From contig NC_013082.1 in the NCBI RefSeq assembly GCF_000142805.1, positions 124,001 through 188,000 on the forward strand: DNA of 64,000 bases, read 5' to 3'. How positions within the stretch are numbered: the first letter of the stretch is position 1; every line of letters starts with the position of its first letter. Made by a program: the position numbers and the translations under genes. This document shows positions 1-9,902 of the stretch, one piece after another. The notes under the pieces were generated by a model. It ran no database searches. It had not been told where the DNA came from and saw nothing but the letters and a program-made list of their open reading frames with translations. The stretch comes from Lachancea thermotolerans CBS 6340. Lineage: Eukaryota > Ascomycota > Saccharomycetes > Saccharomycetales > Saccharomycetaceae.

Positions 1-635
1 AAGATAACCACAAAGGCGTCTGGGTTAATGCTATCGTTCCAGTATTTGATGGTCATTGAGGCAGTGACCAGCTCCAAAGGCAAGATACACAGCCATTGCA
101 GACAGTAAACCCACGATACGGAGAACGCAAAAGCCTTGTCTACCAGCAGCGCTGGGTAAGCGTTGAACCCGCCCGAAAGCGAGGTGTAGATGATTGCGAG
201 CTCCGAAGCGCTCTGGATCACACAGTACAACATGGTGGAAACTATGGCGTACCCGATCAGTAGCGACGCAGGCCCACCGTTGTGCAGAGACTTACCGTTT
301 CCGACAAGCATACCCGTACCGATTCCTGTCGCCAGCGAAATCATCAGAACGTGACGGGGCTTGATATTCTGCTTCAGAGTCTTGTGTTTGCTGGAGTCAT
401 CGGGCGCGAGCCTTTCGAAGTCCTCGCCAGAAACGCGCTCGTGTGTGCTGTGTATTCCGTCTCCCCCGTTGTATTCCTCCTCGGGTCTCTTGAACGAATC
501 AACGAACCGGTGGAAGAGCCCATCTCTGGAGCCCTCACTGCGTGGCGAGGTTTCCTTGACGACTTCTACGCTGTCAAACGACTCCACCACACCGTCTTCT
601 GGCGACTTTATGTTTTTCATTTCAAACCCTTTCAT
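1..635 (-). CDS. GNP1: amino-acid permease, 5' part (window cuts it)
   Basis: The minus-strand frame opens at an ATG at 635 and runs off the window start, giving the first 211 residues. Residues 1-87 are a hydrophilic cytoplasmic tail. The transporter core starts at about residue 88 with KPRHVLMISLATGIGTGMLVG, followed by GGPASLLIGYAI and WLCILPLELVTASMTIKYW. These are hallmark motifs of the fungal YAT amino-acid permease family (AGP1, GNP1, BAP, TAT), which imports amino acids by proton symport at the plasma membrane. In S. cerevisiae GNP1 (YDR508C) lies beside SMT3 and GIN4 exactly as here, so an AGP1/GNP1 pre-duplication orthologue is the best reading. Substrate range cannot be read from this part. 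Family certain, symbol inferred from position. Confidence 0.88.
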   Translation of the reverse strand, partial: MKGFEMKNIKSPEDGVVESFDSVEVVKETSPRSEGSRDGLFHRFVDSFKRPEEEYNGGDGIHSTHERVSGEDFERLAPDDSSKHKTLKQNIKPRHVLMISLATGIGTGMLVGNGKSLHNGGPASLLIGYAIVSTMLYCVIQSASELAIIYTSLSGGFNAYPALLVDKAFAFSVSWVYCLQWLCILPLELVTASMTIKYWNDSINPDAFVVI

Positions 636-2387
636 CGTGGAAGGGTTTGACGTCGGTCTCTCAGTATTGTATGCTTGGCTTGGCGCCCTAAAATGCCGTT
701 CGTCGGCAGTCTGCTCCGCTATAAATACTCAAATACATAGTTGCGCCAAGAAACTTCCGTCCTCGCCGGAACCCAAAGCGGATTCTCATGGAGATATCTG
801 ACGAGCTGCACCGGTACTCACAAATCAAGTTTCGCCAAACGTACCAAAAGCGCCACTTCTAGGGATACATACCTAGAGCGATGGTTGCTGCGGCGAAAGC
901 TGGAAAGAAACCTGAGCCGTTCTCTAAAGTGTGCCGTGGACGGCAGTATTTTGCTGTGAATTTTAAGCGGGAGCACGAAACGGCTGCCGCCGGAGCCGCA
1001 AACCTGGGGCCGTGGGACGTGAGCCGTGAGCCACAGAGGGCGCACATTGAGCCGCGAGCCACCATCCGTATATTATGACCATTAGACGTGCCTGGCGGCT
1101 ACCGTGAAAAGCAAGTGATGTGCTCGTATGCAGAGACCAGGCAGAAACAGCGGCAGGGGCTCTAGTCAGCCACTGTGCGCCTTTTTAGATTGAAAGTTGA
1201 GAAAAGAAGCCGCTGCGCCGAAGCCGGAGAATACCCCAATGTCGCTTCAGATTTTTGTCCCGGCTCAACCACAGCAACGGGCGCATCTGGTTTCCCGCGC
1301 GTGTTTTTGATAGCTAAAAAAAACTATGCCGGGCTACGACGTCGCCTGTCGGTTCAATGCGACGCTTCTGCAAAACTAGTCCGTCACGTGATTTATCGTA
1401 TTTAGCGACTACATTTGCCTCACCTTGCTGGGCTCGCACTCAACCCTGAATGCGTGGCCACGTGCCGTAGATCAAGGCACCTTTCGAGAGACAGGAAGGC
1501 GGCGTTACGATCATGGTACATTTGCAAAATGGGCGCGAGCCGAGGATTTCCAGCCGCTTAACTCGTCTTCGGGCCTCTGCCATTGCATTGCAGCTTGCCT
1601 ACTATCGATAACGTAGTGCCTCAAGTCGTAGATTTTTAGATCAGCGCCTTGGCTTACTTGACGCGAACTGTGCTTGCGCCTTTTGCGAGAGATGCGCGGT
1701 CCTGAAGAGTCGCGCCTCGAAGTAATCACGCGGAAGGGGGTTTATCCGGTCCTTCTCAGAGCACTGATCTTCGAGTTGTGCGGAAGGCTGCTTTTCTATG
1801 TTTTCTGCATAACTGCAGATCGGCAAGGCACGCAGCCTCTCAATCCCCTTCAAACCATGGTTCGTACGCAGACACTCGGCACGACGATGATCTCAGCGGT
1901 TACGTCACGTGAATGGTGCTCAGATGTGCGAGTTTTTGGCAATTCTACGCGCCGCGCATCAACTCGCTTGGGCGCTGTGCTTACGCAGACTATTGGATAC
2001 GAGAGTCCGCGTTCGCGGGCGCGTGTCACTGCTTCGATTACCATAAGCGCTCAGGTTCTGTGTTCTGGCCTATCGTATGTAGTTATGTGTGGGTGTTCCA
2101 CAACACTCGCTTTCGGTCGCCATTGCCGGGCTGGTCGGCGGCTCCTGTCCTTGCACACTCGTGTTCCTCTAGCTTTTAAGTTGGCTCTCTGGCCCTCGCA
2201 TTCATCGCTCTCTGTGTCCGTCACGCCCGGGCCGGAGAACTTTGCCGTACATGCGCACATCACGCTCCAAGACATCATCTATTCATTTTTCCCTTTGGTG
2301 GCAAAATAACACCATTTGCGCTGAAGAAGCACTTGCTTCACACGTTCACACTCGCATCACACGCGCCAAGGAACTCAAGCCCCCGAC
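636..2387. other. long divergent intergenic region, permease to SMT3
   Basis: This 1.75 kb gap holds no gene I can support; short open frames here have no recognisable domain. It carries three CACGTG sites (1385-1390, 1459-1464, 1906-1911) and an inverted repeat CGGCT/AGCCG (981-985 and 994-998) about 350 bp upstream of the permease start. CGGC/GCCG half-sites are associated with Stp1/Stp2 control of amino-acid permeases, but that link is inference here. I checked for tRNA A and B boxes and saw none. Confidence 0.6.
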
Positions 2388-2672
2388 ATGTCTGAACCAC
2401 AACAGGAATCCAAGCCAGATATCAAGCCAGAGACCCACATCAACTTGAAGGTCTCCGACGGCTCTTCGGAAATTTTCTTCAAAATCAAGAGAACCACCCC
2501 CCTGAGGCGTCTAATGGAGGCGTTTGCCAAGAGACAGGGAAAAGAGATGGACTCGCTGCGGTTTCTTTACGACGGTGTGAGAATCCAAGCTGACCAGACA
2601 CCCGAGGACCTTGATATGGAGGACAACGACATCATCGAGGCCCACAGGGAGCAGATTGGCGGGGCGCTATAG
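2388..2672 (+). CDS. SMT3: SUMO, ubiquitin-like modifier
   Basis: This 94-residue protein is nearly identical to yeast Smt3 across the beta-grasp fold, for example [38 protein letters not shown] and [18 protein letters not shown]. The conserved di-glycine is at residues 91-92, followed by a two-residue tail (AL) that the Ulp1 protease would remove; S. cerevisiae has a three-residue ATY tail. It is conjugated to lysines by Aos1/Uba2 and Ubc9 on septins, PCNA and many nuclear proteins. Its neighbour GIN4 acts on septins, and SMT3-GIN4 adjacency is shared with S. cerevisiae chromosome IV. The start fits the short, variable N-terminal tail. Confidence 0.97.
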   Translation: MSEPQQESKPDIKPETHINLKVSDGSSEIFFKIKRTTPLRRLMEAFAKRQGKEMDSLRFLYDGVRIQADQTPEDLDMEDNDIIEAHREQIGGAL

Positions 2673-3276
2673 GTATCCCTGCTAACAACGCAAAACCCCT
2701 TTTGTACTCTATATTAACAGCCCTATATAGCGCACCGGAGGCGCTCGGCGCATCGGCGCCTCCATGAATCGACCACATACTCGGCTACTTTTGCGAACTC
2801 GATGCGTCAAGAGGTCACGTGCAAACCTTGTGACCTAGCTTCCTGTCCGGCTCACGCTCATCCTACCCATCCAGAATGTAACGGCTTCGCCGCCGCAAAC
2901 CCCTCCTTGTTCCCCGAGTTCTCGTCGCATTTGCCAATGGCGCAGCCGAAACGCGTCTGTCAATGTTTTCACGCGTAGCTGTTATGACAAACAAACACGA
3001 AAAAAACGAACCAAAACCAGAAAAAGAAGTTCTTTCGCCAAAAAAAGACCAACGCTCTCTGTGTATTAAATTCTTGTTACCTATTAGGGTACTCCAATGG
3101 CGACACGAAATGCTCTAAATTTTTAGGTTCGCAAGCGTGAGCGGGCATAGGACTGCTAGTTTTGGCTGGAGAGGCAAACATTGTCAAGGAAAAAAAAGAG
3201 TTGTTGACGTGAATTGTTGTTTGCTTAACAGAAGTTTTGACTACTCTCCACATCAACAACCTGCGCAGCATAGCCC
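2673..3276. other. SMT3-GIN4 intergenic region
   Basis: This 604 bp stretch holds the SMT3 3' end and the GIN4 promoter. It contains one CACGTG at 2816-2821 and an A-rich tract near 2990-3050. I see no gene or RNA in it. Confidence 0.6.
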
Positions 3277-6200
3277 ATGTCGACTCATTCAAGGCAAAAC
3301 TCAGTCGTGAAGTCCACCCTCACGACCTTGAAAGGTGACAAGATAGGCCCATGGAAGCTGGGGAGTACTTTGGGCGCCGGCAGCACCGGCAAGGTCGTGA
3401 TGGCCCAGCACGAAAGCACCGGTCAGCAGGCAGCTGTGAAGATCGTATCGAAATCGATATTTGGCAACCAGTCTAACTCCTCGACCATTGTGGGCTCCAA
3501 TGATCCCGACGTGTTACCATACGGCATTGAACGCGAAATCATCATCATGAAGCTTCTCAACCACCCCAACGTGCTGCGCCTTTACGACGTATGGGAGACC
3601 AATTCCAGCCTGTACATGGTGCTGGAGTACGTCGAAAAAGGAGAGCTGTTCAACCTGCTTGTTGACCGCGGCCCTCTTCCTGAAAACGAGGCCGTTAGGT
3701 TTTTCCGGCAAATCATCATCGGTATCTCTTACTGCCACGCGCTAGGCATAGTGCATAGAGATCTGAAGCCCGAGAATCTGCTTCTCGACCACAAGTTCAA
3801 CATTAAGATCGCGGATTTTGGCATGGCAGCCCTTGAGAGCAAGGACAAGCTGTTGGAGACCTCGTGTGGTTCCCCCCACTACGCGGCGCCAGAGATCGTG
3901 TCCGGACTTCCATACCATGGGTTTGAGAGTGATGTTTGGTCCTGCGGTATCATTTTGTTCGCCCTGCTTACCGGTAGACTGCCCTTCGACGAGGAAGATG
4001 GGAACATCAGAAACTTGCTTCTGAAGGTGCAGAGCGGTAAGTTCGAAATGCCGGATACCAACGAAATTTCCGGAGAGGCTCAGGACTTGATTGCCAAAAT
4101 ACTCACAGTCGACCCCGCTGCTAGAATCAAGTCGAGAGGCATTTTGAAGCATCCACTCCTACAGAAATACCCCAGCATCAAAGACTCCAAGAGTATAAGA
4201 AATCTACCTCGCGAAGACACATACTTGAACCCATTGGATAGCGTCGATGGTACGATAGACGACACTATCATTGGCAACTTAGTGGTACTATGGCATGGCA
4301 GAGATAGAAATGAAATCACCAACAAATTGAAAGAGCCAGGTGCCAACTTGGAAAAGACCTTCTACGCACTTCTATTCCGCTTTAAACATGATAGTCAGCA
4401 AGAACAGCTGAAGCAACAGCGCAGGTCACAGGCAATGCAAGTATCCCCTAAGAAAACTGGTCTTCGCAAATCGAACTCACGCCGTTCTATTAATTCTACT
4501 ACCCCAAAAAAGAAGACCAGAGCACCAGTGATAAGCGCCTCGTCTTCTCACAAAAGGCCTGTGTCCTTTAGCAGGCTTTCTTACAGTAATGGCAGTAATA
4601 CTGACCACAACACACCAAACTCTTCGGGCAAAAGGTCTTCTGTCAACCTCTCGTCTAATAAAAGAATATCAGCTCTAATAAACCCCAATAGCTCACCTAC
4701 ACCAGCGAGCAAGAGAGCTTCGCTCAGAGAACTAGATCCCTCCGCGCCACCGATCCCTGTTGACATGCTAAAGGATTATAACAAAGCAGCTCCTAAGGCC
4801 AACAGGAAATCTTCTCGTATCAGTAAGAGGCTCTCTTTCTTACCTGGTAATAAACGCGGCTCGATAACCACTAAGCTAATTGCAACTTATGCTAAGATCT
4901 CAGAAGATAACGACTGGGAGTACATTGAAAAGGAGACCAAGAGGACAAGTGCTGACTTCGCTACCTTATGTGACGAGATCTTCGAGCATGAGAAATATGA
5001 GCAAATCAGAAGAGAAAAGGAAGAGCTTGAGAGGCGTGTAAGAGAGGCCAAAGAGCAAGAAGAGAGGGAGAGGAGACAGCGCGAAGAAGAAGAAAGAAGG
5101 CAGCGTGAGGAAGAGCTCGCACGTCAAAGGGAGTTTGAGGAGGAAAGATATCATAGGCAAAGGGAAGTCCAAGAGAATATAGATAGAGAGATGGCCCTTT
5201 TGAAAGAGGGTTATGAGACAAGCTCTGGGGTGGATCCTAACAAAAACAGATCTGTCTCGGCTCCAGTTGAAAGCGTTTTAAAGGTTGATAAGCGCAGCTC
5301 GATGGATGCGTTAGATGGTGATATCATGGACTTGTTAAACAGAAGAACATTCTCCCTTGAGACAAGACCAAAGTCAAGGCTTGATCCCGGTATATACACC
5401 CTGGAAGAAGTTCCCAATTCCGATATAAAGGATGGAGGGAGAGATTTGAAAACAGAAAAAACTATTCTTGAAACGATAAGAAGGTCAAAGTTTTTAGGTT
5501 CTTCCTTTGATATCAACAAGGAACTCGCCAGAGAGCGCCGGTTGAAGGAAGAGAGAGCTGCAGCTCTAAAACAGCGAAAGAAAGAGGACCGCGTTGTTTC
5601 AAACGCTACGGGAAACTATAGCGAAAATGGTTACGAGCCCCAGACTTTGCCAAAGAACGCGGCCGCCACCAAAATTTCAAATGACGCAGGATCTGATCCA
5701 CGTAAGATTTCCGAAGTCCAGGTTCCTCAATTTACGAGGCGTTCGCGTCATTTTACTGCATCTAATAAGAGACTTTCCGTGCTGTCTATGTACTCTACCA
5801 AGGCATCTTTCACAAACTTGGCGGATCATTTAAGGGGAAAAACTGATCTACAGTCGATCAATGGTAGCCCTCCCTCAACTTCAAGAATGGAACCTGAAAC
5901 AGAGTTCATGTTTGAGAGTGTCGATGGAGAAGGAAAAGAGACAGCAGATACCTCAGCTGATAGCAGGCTGTACGAAGTGGCTGAGGGCAATGATCCTAAG
6001 GGAGCCGCTCGGTCTGCTGTGAGGTTAAACTTCGCGGACAGATTCAACAAGCCAACTTCCCCGCCACCACAAAGTGTCGAGGACCCCAATGGAATCAAGT
6101 TGCCCTCCTTGCCGCCTCTGGACAAAGCCAAATCCGATGGAGTGAACGGGCTGGGACTATACCAACCGGCATCGGATTCAAGCGAGACAGAAATCCATCA

Positions 6201-6771
6201 TCAACCCAAATCAATGATCCCAGTGGATGCAGAGCAGAAAGAGGCCGCTGAAGCAAAACCTGAAGAACAAAAGCAAGTGCCCCCTAAGGATGTTGAGAGC
6301 GCACCTGCCCCCCTCAATAAGGTAATGAAGAAGAATACAGAGGCCGAGAAAAACCAACCAAACCAACCTGCCCCAAATGCGGTGAAGAAAAACAACAAGT
6401 CTTTCTTTAGAAGGTTTTCTGGAAAGTCTGACGATGAAAAAAGACCAGGAGAGTACGACTTCAAGTTTGATACAGTGATTGAAGGGACCCAGATGTTTAA
6501 CGCCCTGAGCAAACTGCTGGCAGCTTGGAAGGATTATGGTCTAAAGGATGTGGTTGCGTCACCCTCTCAAAAGAAAATTAAGGGCAAGATGAGCAGCGAC
6601 AACATGCTATCTTTACGGTCAACGTTATTTGAGATCAGTATCGTGAGTAAAGGCGAAGGCTCCATTGTTGGTTTCACTAAAAAGTCGGGCTCCACAAAAA
6701 CCTTCAAAAAGCTCGTCAAGGAGATTGAGAAAATCTTGGAGAGCAAAAAGGCTTTGGTGTTCAACAACTGA
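3277..6771 (+). CDS. GIN4: Nim1-related septin/bud-neck protein kinase (Gin4/Kcc4)
   Basis: The protein has 1164 residues. The Ser/Thr kinase domain spans about residues 25-290, with a glycine loop (LGAGSTGKV), the ATP lysine K55, HRDLKPENLL with catalytic D162, and DFG with D180. A long basic, serine-rich linker follows. A charged coiled coil (Glu/Arg-rich, about 570-640) comes next, and a C-terminal membrane-binding KA1 domain (about 1050-1164) ends the protein. This is the layout of S. cerevisiae Gin4 and Kcc4, which organise septins at the bud neck and help relieve Swe1 inhibition of Cdc28. A single pre-duplication gene is expected, and gene order (next to SMT3 and the permease) favours the Gin4/Kcc4 lineage over Hsl1. 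All catalytic residues are intact. Confidence 0.93.
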   Translation: MSTHSRQNSVVKSTLTTLKGDKIGPWKLGSTLGAGSTGKVVMAQHESTGQQAAVKIVSKSIFGNQSNSSTIVGSNDPDVLPYGIEREIIIMKLLNHPNVLRLYDVWETNSSLYMVLEYVEKGELFNLLVDRGPLPENEAVRFFRQIIIGISYCHALGIVHRDLKPENLLLDHKFNIKIADFGMAALESKDKLLETSCGSPHYAAPEIVSGLPYHGFESDVWSCGIILFALLTGRLPFDEEDGNIRNLLLKVQSGKFEMPDTNEISGEAQDLIAKILTVDPAARIKSRGILKHPLLQKYPSIKDSKSIRNLPREDTYLNPLDSVDGTIDDTIIGNLVVLWHGRDRNEITNKLKEPGANLEKTFYALLFRFKHDSQQEQLKQQRRSQAMQVSPKKTGLRKSNSRRSINSTTPKKKTRAPVISASSSHKRPVSFSRLSYSNGSNTDHNTPNSSGKRSSVNLSSNKRISALINPNSSPTPASKRASLRELDPSAPPIPVDMLKDYNKAAPKANRKSSRISKRLSFLPGNKRGSITTKLIATYAKISEDNDWEYIEKETKRTSADFATLCDEIFEHEKYEQIRREKEELERRVREAKEQEERERRQREEEERRQREEELARQREFEEERYHRQREVQENIDREMALLKEGYETSSGVDPNKNRSVSAPVESVLKVDKRSSMDALDGDIMDLLNRRTFSLETRPKSRLDPGIYTLEEVPNSDIKDGGRDLKTEKTILETIRRSKFLGSSFDINKELARERRLKEERAAALKQRKKEDRVVSNATGNYSENGYEPQTLPKNAAATKISNDAGSDPRKISEVQVPQFTRRSRHFTASNKRLSVLSMYSTKASFTNLADHLRGKTDLQSINGSPPSTSRMEPETEFMFESVDGEGKETADTSADSRLYEVAEGNDPKGAARSAVRLNFADRFNKPTSPPPQSVEDPNGIKLPSLPPLDKAKSDGVNGLGLYQPASDSSETEIHHQPKSMIPVDAEQKEAAEAKPEEQKQVPPKDVESAPAPLNKVMKKNTEAEKNQPNQPAPNAVKKNNKSFFRRFSGKSDDEKRPGEYDFKFDTVIEGTQMFNALSKLLAAWKDYGLKDVVASPSQKKIKGKMSSDNMLSLRSTLFEISIVSKGEGSIVGFTKKSGSTKTFKKLVKEIEKILESKKALVFNN

Positions 6772-6897
6772 TAGACTAAATGGATGGTTTTTACTTTTGT
6801 ACTATATGTTCTGTCTCGTGGATTAATATCTAGATGATATTTTTTGTAATACTTTTAAAATACAGTTTTAATTATATTTGAAACCGGAATGTAACCA

Positions 6898-8805
6898 ATG
6901 CTTCTCCGTTGGGCGCCTAATCTCCTTCTGGGTGCGTTTGCATTAGCGGATACAAAACTATATGAGTTAGGAATCAGCAAAGGCGTCTCGAAAGAGGGAA
7001 AACAGGTAATTTCTTTGAACGGCAAGAATGATACGGTAGGGCCGATAATACGAGTAAACTCCGGTGATACCCTTAACCTACTGGTGAACAACGACATATG
7101 CAATGCAAATGACTACGAGCAGTATGGCGAGCTATACTGCGATACGTCTATACATTTCCATGGAGTTGTGCTCAACAATAACGGCGCGGATCTAGGTGTT
7201 TTGCATGATGGTGTGCCTGGAGTTTCTCAATATAGCATTCCAAGCGGTATGTCATACTGGTACAACTTCACTATCCCTGAAAATTTATGTGGAACCTACT
7301 GGTACCACTCGCACTCTTCAGTGCAGTACGGAGACGGATTAAGGGGCATATTCCTGGTGGACTGCGATTACAGACAAAAGTACATTGAGCGAGTTATTGC
7401 AAAGCTTGAGGCAGATGGAACAGATGGAACGCTACTAGAAAATCTACCGCCTCAGGGCGCCAAGGTGCCGGTGCAAGAGGTAGTGATGGCAGTAACAGAT
7501 TGGTATAGCAAGTCCAGTGTCGAAATTTTGAGCCAGGTGATGAGCCCCTACGGCGGCCCGGACCCTAGCGTTGAGGGCTCGATGATGAACGGGGACACCG
7601 GTTCAGTAAAGTTTGAAGTTGCTGAGGGTGTGGAGTACGTCGCATTGAGGGTCATAAACACAGGTATGAGTGGCACGAATGTTCTGCACGTCGAAGGGCA
7701 CCGTTTATGCGTGATCGAAACGGACGGAGTCCTCACGAAACCCTATATGATAGACACACTTTCCATCGCCGTCGGCCAGAGGTTCACGGTGCTAGTGAAG
7801 CTAAACAAGGAGGCTCCCGCCCGCGTGGTTCATGGCTGCGGAAAGATGATGGGGTATGTGACCAAGACCCACTGGCTTCTAAGACCCGGCCAAGTTGCCG
7901 GCGACGACTACGTCGGTCGGGTGGTACACTTGCCCGGCCTGGACAAAAACGAGATGTACAAGCAGTTCGTCCCTCTGGAAGGGGAACTTCTCCCGGAACC
8001 CAGCCAGCAGCTCTCGCTTGATTACGAGTTCGACGGCGACGAGGCCCGAGAGCCCTTTGGAACCACCATGTACACGGTGAACGGCGACACGATGCAGGAG
8101 TTCATGCCCGACGGCGTGCTGATCGAGGGCGCGCGAGGCGTTCGCGAGCCCATTCCGCTGCACGGCGGAGGGGTGGTGGAGATCGCCATCAACTCGATAG
8201 ACCATATGACACACCCGTGGCACATGCACGGCCACACCTTTCAGGTGGTGTCTGTGGGCAGGAAACGAGACGGCCCGCTGTACTTCGACAACCCCGAAAG
8301 CCCCGCCATGAAACGGTACCTGGCGGACGTCGCGGAATGGCAGGACAAGGTTCCCATGACGCGGGACACGATCAACATTCCTGGCAGGTCTTACGCGGTC
8401 ATCCGCCTGAGGGCCGACAACCCGGGCTTCTGGCTACTGCATTGCCACGTAGAGTGGCACATGGCCAAGGGACTGGGCGTGGTATTCGCCGAGGGAGACG
8501 CGCTCGTCTCCGCGGTGTCAAAGCCCTTCGCGAGGCAGAGCGACGCTGCAGGCGCGTCTACTGCTCTGCCCGAGCCCTCTTCCACCGCTGACGCTGCGGC
8601 CACGCCCACTGTGTCCGCGGTGCGCGCCATTTCTACTGCGGCCGACGCTCCTGCGTCATCCGCCGCGCCAGCGACGTCGCAGCAGCAGCCTTCGCCCGAA
8701 GCGGCCATGCCAGCGGCCTCTGCTTCGAAAGGCAAGGTTCTTGCGATATATCTACTGATTATGTGCACACTGAACGTCGCAATCTGGCTCTTCTTCTTCA
8801 GATGA
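6898..8805 (+). CDS. GMC1: multicopper oxidase, GMC1-like, membrane-anchored
   Basis: This 635-residue protein has an N-terminal signal peptide (LLLGAFALA) and three cupredoxin domains. Copper ligands are all visible: HFH at 86-88, HSH at 137-139, HPWHMHGH from 439, and HCHVEWH from 515, so oxidase chemistry looks intact. A Ser/Ala/Thr-rich stalk (about 545-610) leads to a C-terminal membrane helix (VLAIYLLIMCTLNVAIWLFFF). The family includes the Fet3/Fet5 ferroxidases. Position between GIN4 and PSP1 matches S. cerevisiae YDR506C/GMC1, which is needed in meiosis and whose chemistry is poorly defined. The 5' third is AT-rich (about 40 % GC in one sampled line) and the 3' half GC-rich (about 58 %). 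Iron specificity is not established. Confidence 0.88.
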   Translation: MLLRWAPNLLLGAFALADTKLYELGISKGVSKEGKQVISLNGKNDTVGPIIRVNSGDTLNLLVNNDICNANDYEQYGELYCDTSIHFHGVVLNNNGADLGVLHDGVPGVSQYSIPSGMSYWYNFTIPENLCGTYWYHSHSSVQYGDGLRGIFLVDCDYRQKYIERVIAKLEADGTDGTLLENLPPQGAKVPVQEVVMAVTDWYSKSSVEILSQVMSPYGGPDPSVEGSMMNGDTGSVKFEVAEGVEYVALRVINTGMSGTNVLHVEGHRLCVIETDGVLTKPYMIDTLSIAVGQRFTVLVKLNKEAPARVVHGCGKMMGYVTKTHWLLRPGQVAGDDYVGRVVHLPGLDKNEMYKQFVPLEGELLPEPSQQLSLDYEFDGDEAREPFGTTMYTVNGDTMQEFMPDGVLIEGARGVREPIPLHGGGVVEIAINSIDHMTHPWHMHGHTFQVVSVGRKRDGPLYFDNPESPAMKRYLADVAEWQDKVPMTRDTINIPGRSYAVIRLRADNPGFWLLHCHVEWHMAKGLGVVFAEGDALVSAVSKPFARQSDAAGASTALPEPSSTADAAATPTVSAVRAISTAADAPASSAAPATSQQQPSPEAAMPAASASKGKVLAIYLLIMCTLNVAIWLFFFR

Positions 8806-9448
8806 CAGCGCCGAACTATACATTGCAAAAATATTTAACAGAGCCAAGAGCGTATATAGAGGAACGTTTCATGCGCCGGAGTAGCCCGCAATGCGGGCAG
8901 CTTGCAGCGCGCCCCGTCTGAACCCATACCCTGCCAGCGTCCTACTCGCCCGTTCGCACCCCTCCGTCTGCACTCCGCCAAGCTCTTTTTCATGTTTGTT
9001 CGATTGAAATCGCCATTAGCTACCATAAGCACCAAACTGGCGAGACCCACGTTCGCACGTGATCAATACTCTCACGTGCCCTTCCCGCTTTACCCGGGCT
9101 GTCCCGGTGTGCATTTTGAACGGCAGAGACGCCCGTGTCACGTGACCGCGGTCGTAAAGCTCCGCGCGGCGCTTGACAGATTGTTTGCTAAGCCTTTACG
9201 GCAGCAGCTATTAGCCGCAAGAATCGGAACGTAAATCCTGCTACTGCACTCACGGCCATACGCAGCCGAGACGCAGGGGCATTCGTAATTGAAACTTGGT
9301 CAACAACAGCCTGTGCGCAGAAGTCACGCCAGTTGCTGCGGCTTCTGCTGCTGCTGCTACTGCTGCTGCCAAGGTTCCTGCCCGATGGATGACCGGCACA
9401 GACTCATCGTCTTTCGGCTTCCGCGGATACCAGAAACACCAAGCGGGG

Positions 9449-9488
9449 AAACAACCTGGAAACAACCTGGAAACAACGGGGAAACTTG
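9449..9488. repeat. 11-bp tandem repeat (AAACAACCTGG)
   Basis: About three and a half copies of AAACAACCTGG run head to tail. The later copies are diverged (AAACAACGGGG, AAACTTGG). The array ends three bases before the CACGTG at 9491. Confidence 0.75.
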
Positions 9489-9852
9489 GTCACGTGCAAG
9501 GTCACGGGGACTGCCCTGTGTCGACGGCCTGTACGCGCCACAAGCGGCTCTGCGCAAGTTCGAGCCGGTCTTGTTTCCAGCCATGAAGTGGCTTAAAGGC
9601 ACTCGCATACTTTCACAGGCCGCCCAGGCCTGCAATCATAGATTTGGTCTCTTGTCATTGCACTGTTGCCAGGTCACGCGCTGCCCCCGGCTTGTTTGCC
9701 AAGTCACGAGCTCGCGCGTTAGCGAAATTACTACACTACGTCTTGTTTTTGTGCGGGGCAACTTTATTCGGGCTGGCCGCACGCGAGCCAGCGGGGTGAG
9801 GCGGGCCAGAAAAAAAAAGGGGGGCCCGAGAACTCTAGGCGAAAAAATGGAG

Positions 9853-9860
9853 TATATAAA
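9853..9860 (+). promoter_or_regulatory. TATA box of PSP1
   Basis: TATATAAA lies 43 bp before the PSP1 ATG at 9903, implying a very short leader. Confidence 0.55.
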
Positions 9861-9902
9861 GCACACAGACAACAAGCGCAAAGGCGTTTTTACAGAAAGC
9901 CA

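Larger units (their letters stand above)
8806..9902. other. GMC1-PSP1 intergenic region with E-boxes
   Basis: This 1.1 kb GC-rich region lacks a supportable gene. It holds four CACGTG sites (9056-9061, 9073-9078, 9139-9144, 9491-9496), an 11-bp tandem repeat (9449-9488) and the PSP1 TATA box. Overlapping short frames in several phases show no conserved motif. Confidence 0.6.

Noticed and set aside
1674-2309. A 211-codon plus-strand frame upstream of SMT3
   Set aside because: Composition is non-biological, no domain is visible, and it overlaps equally long frames on the other strand.
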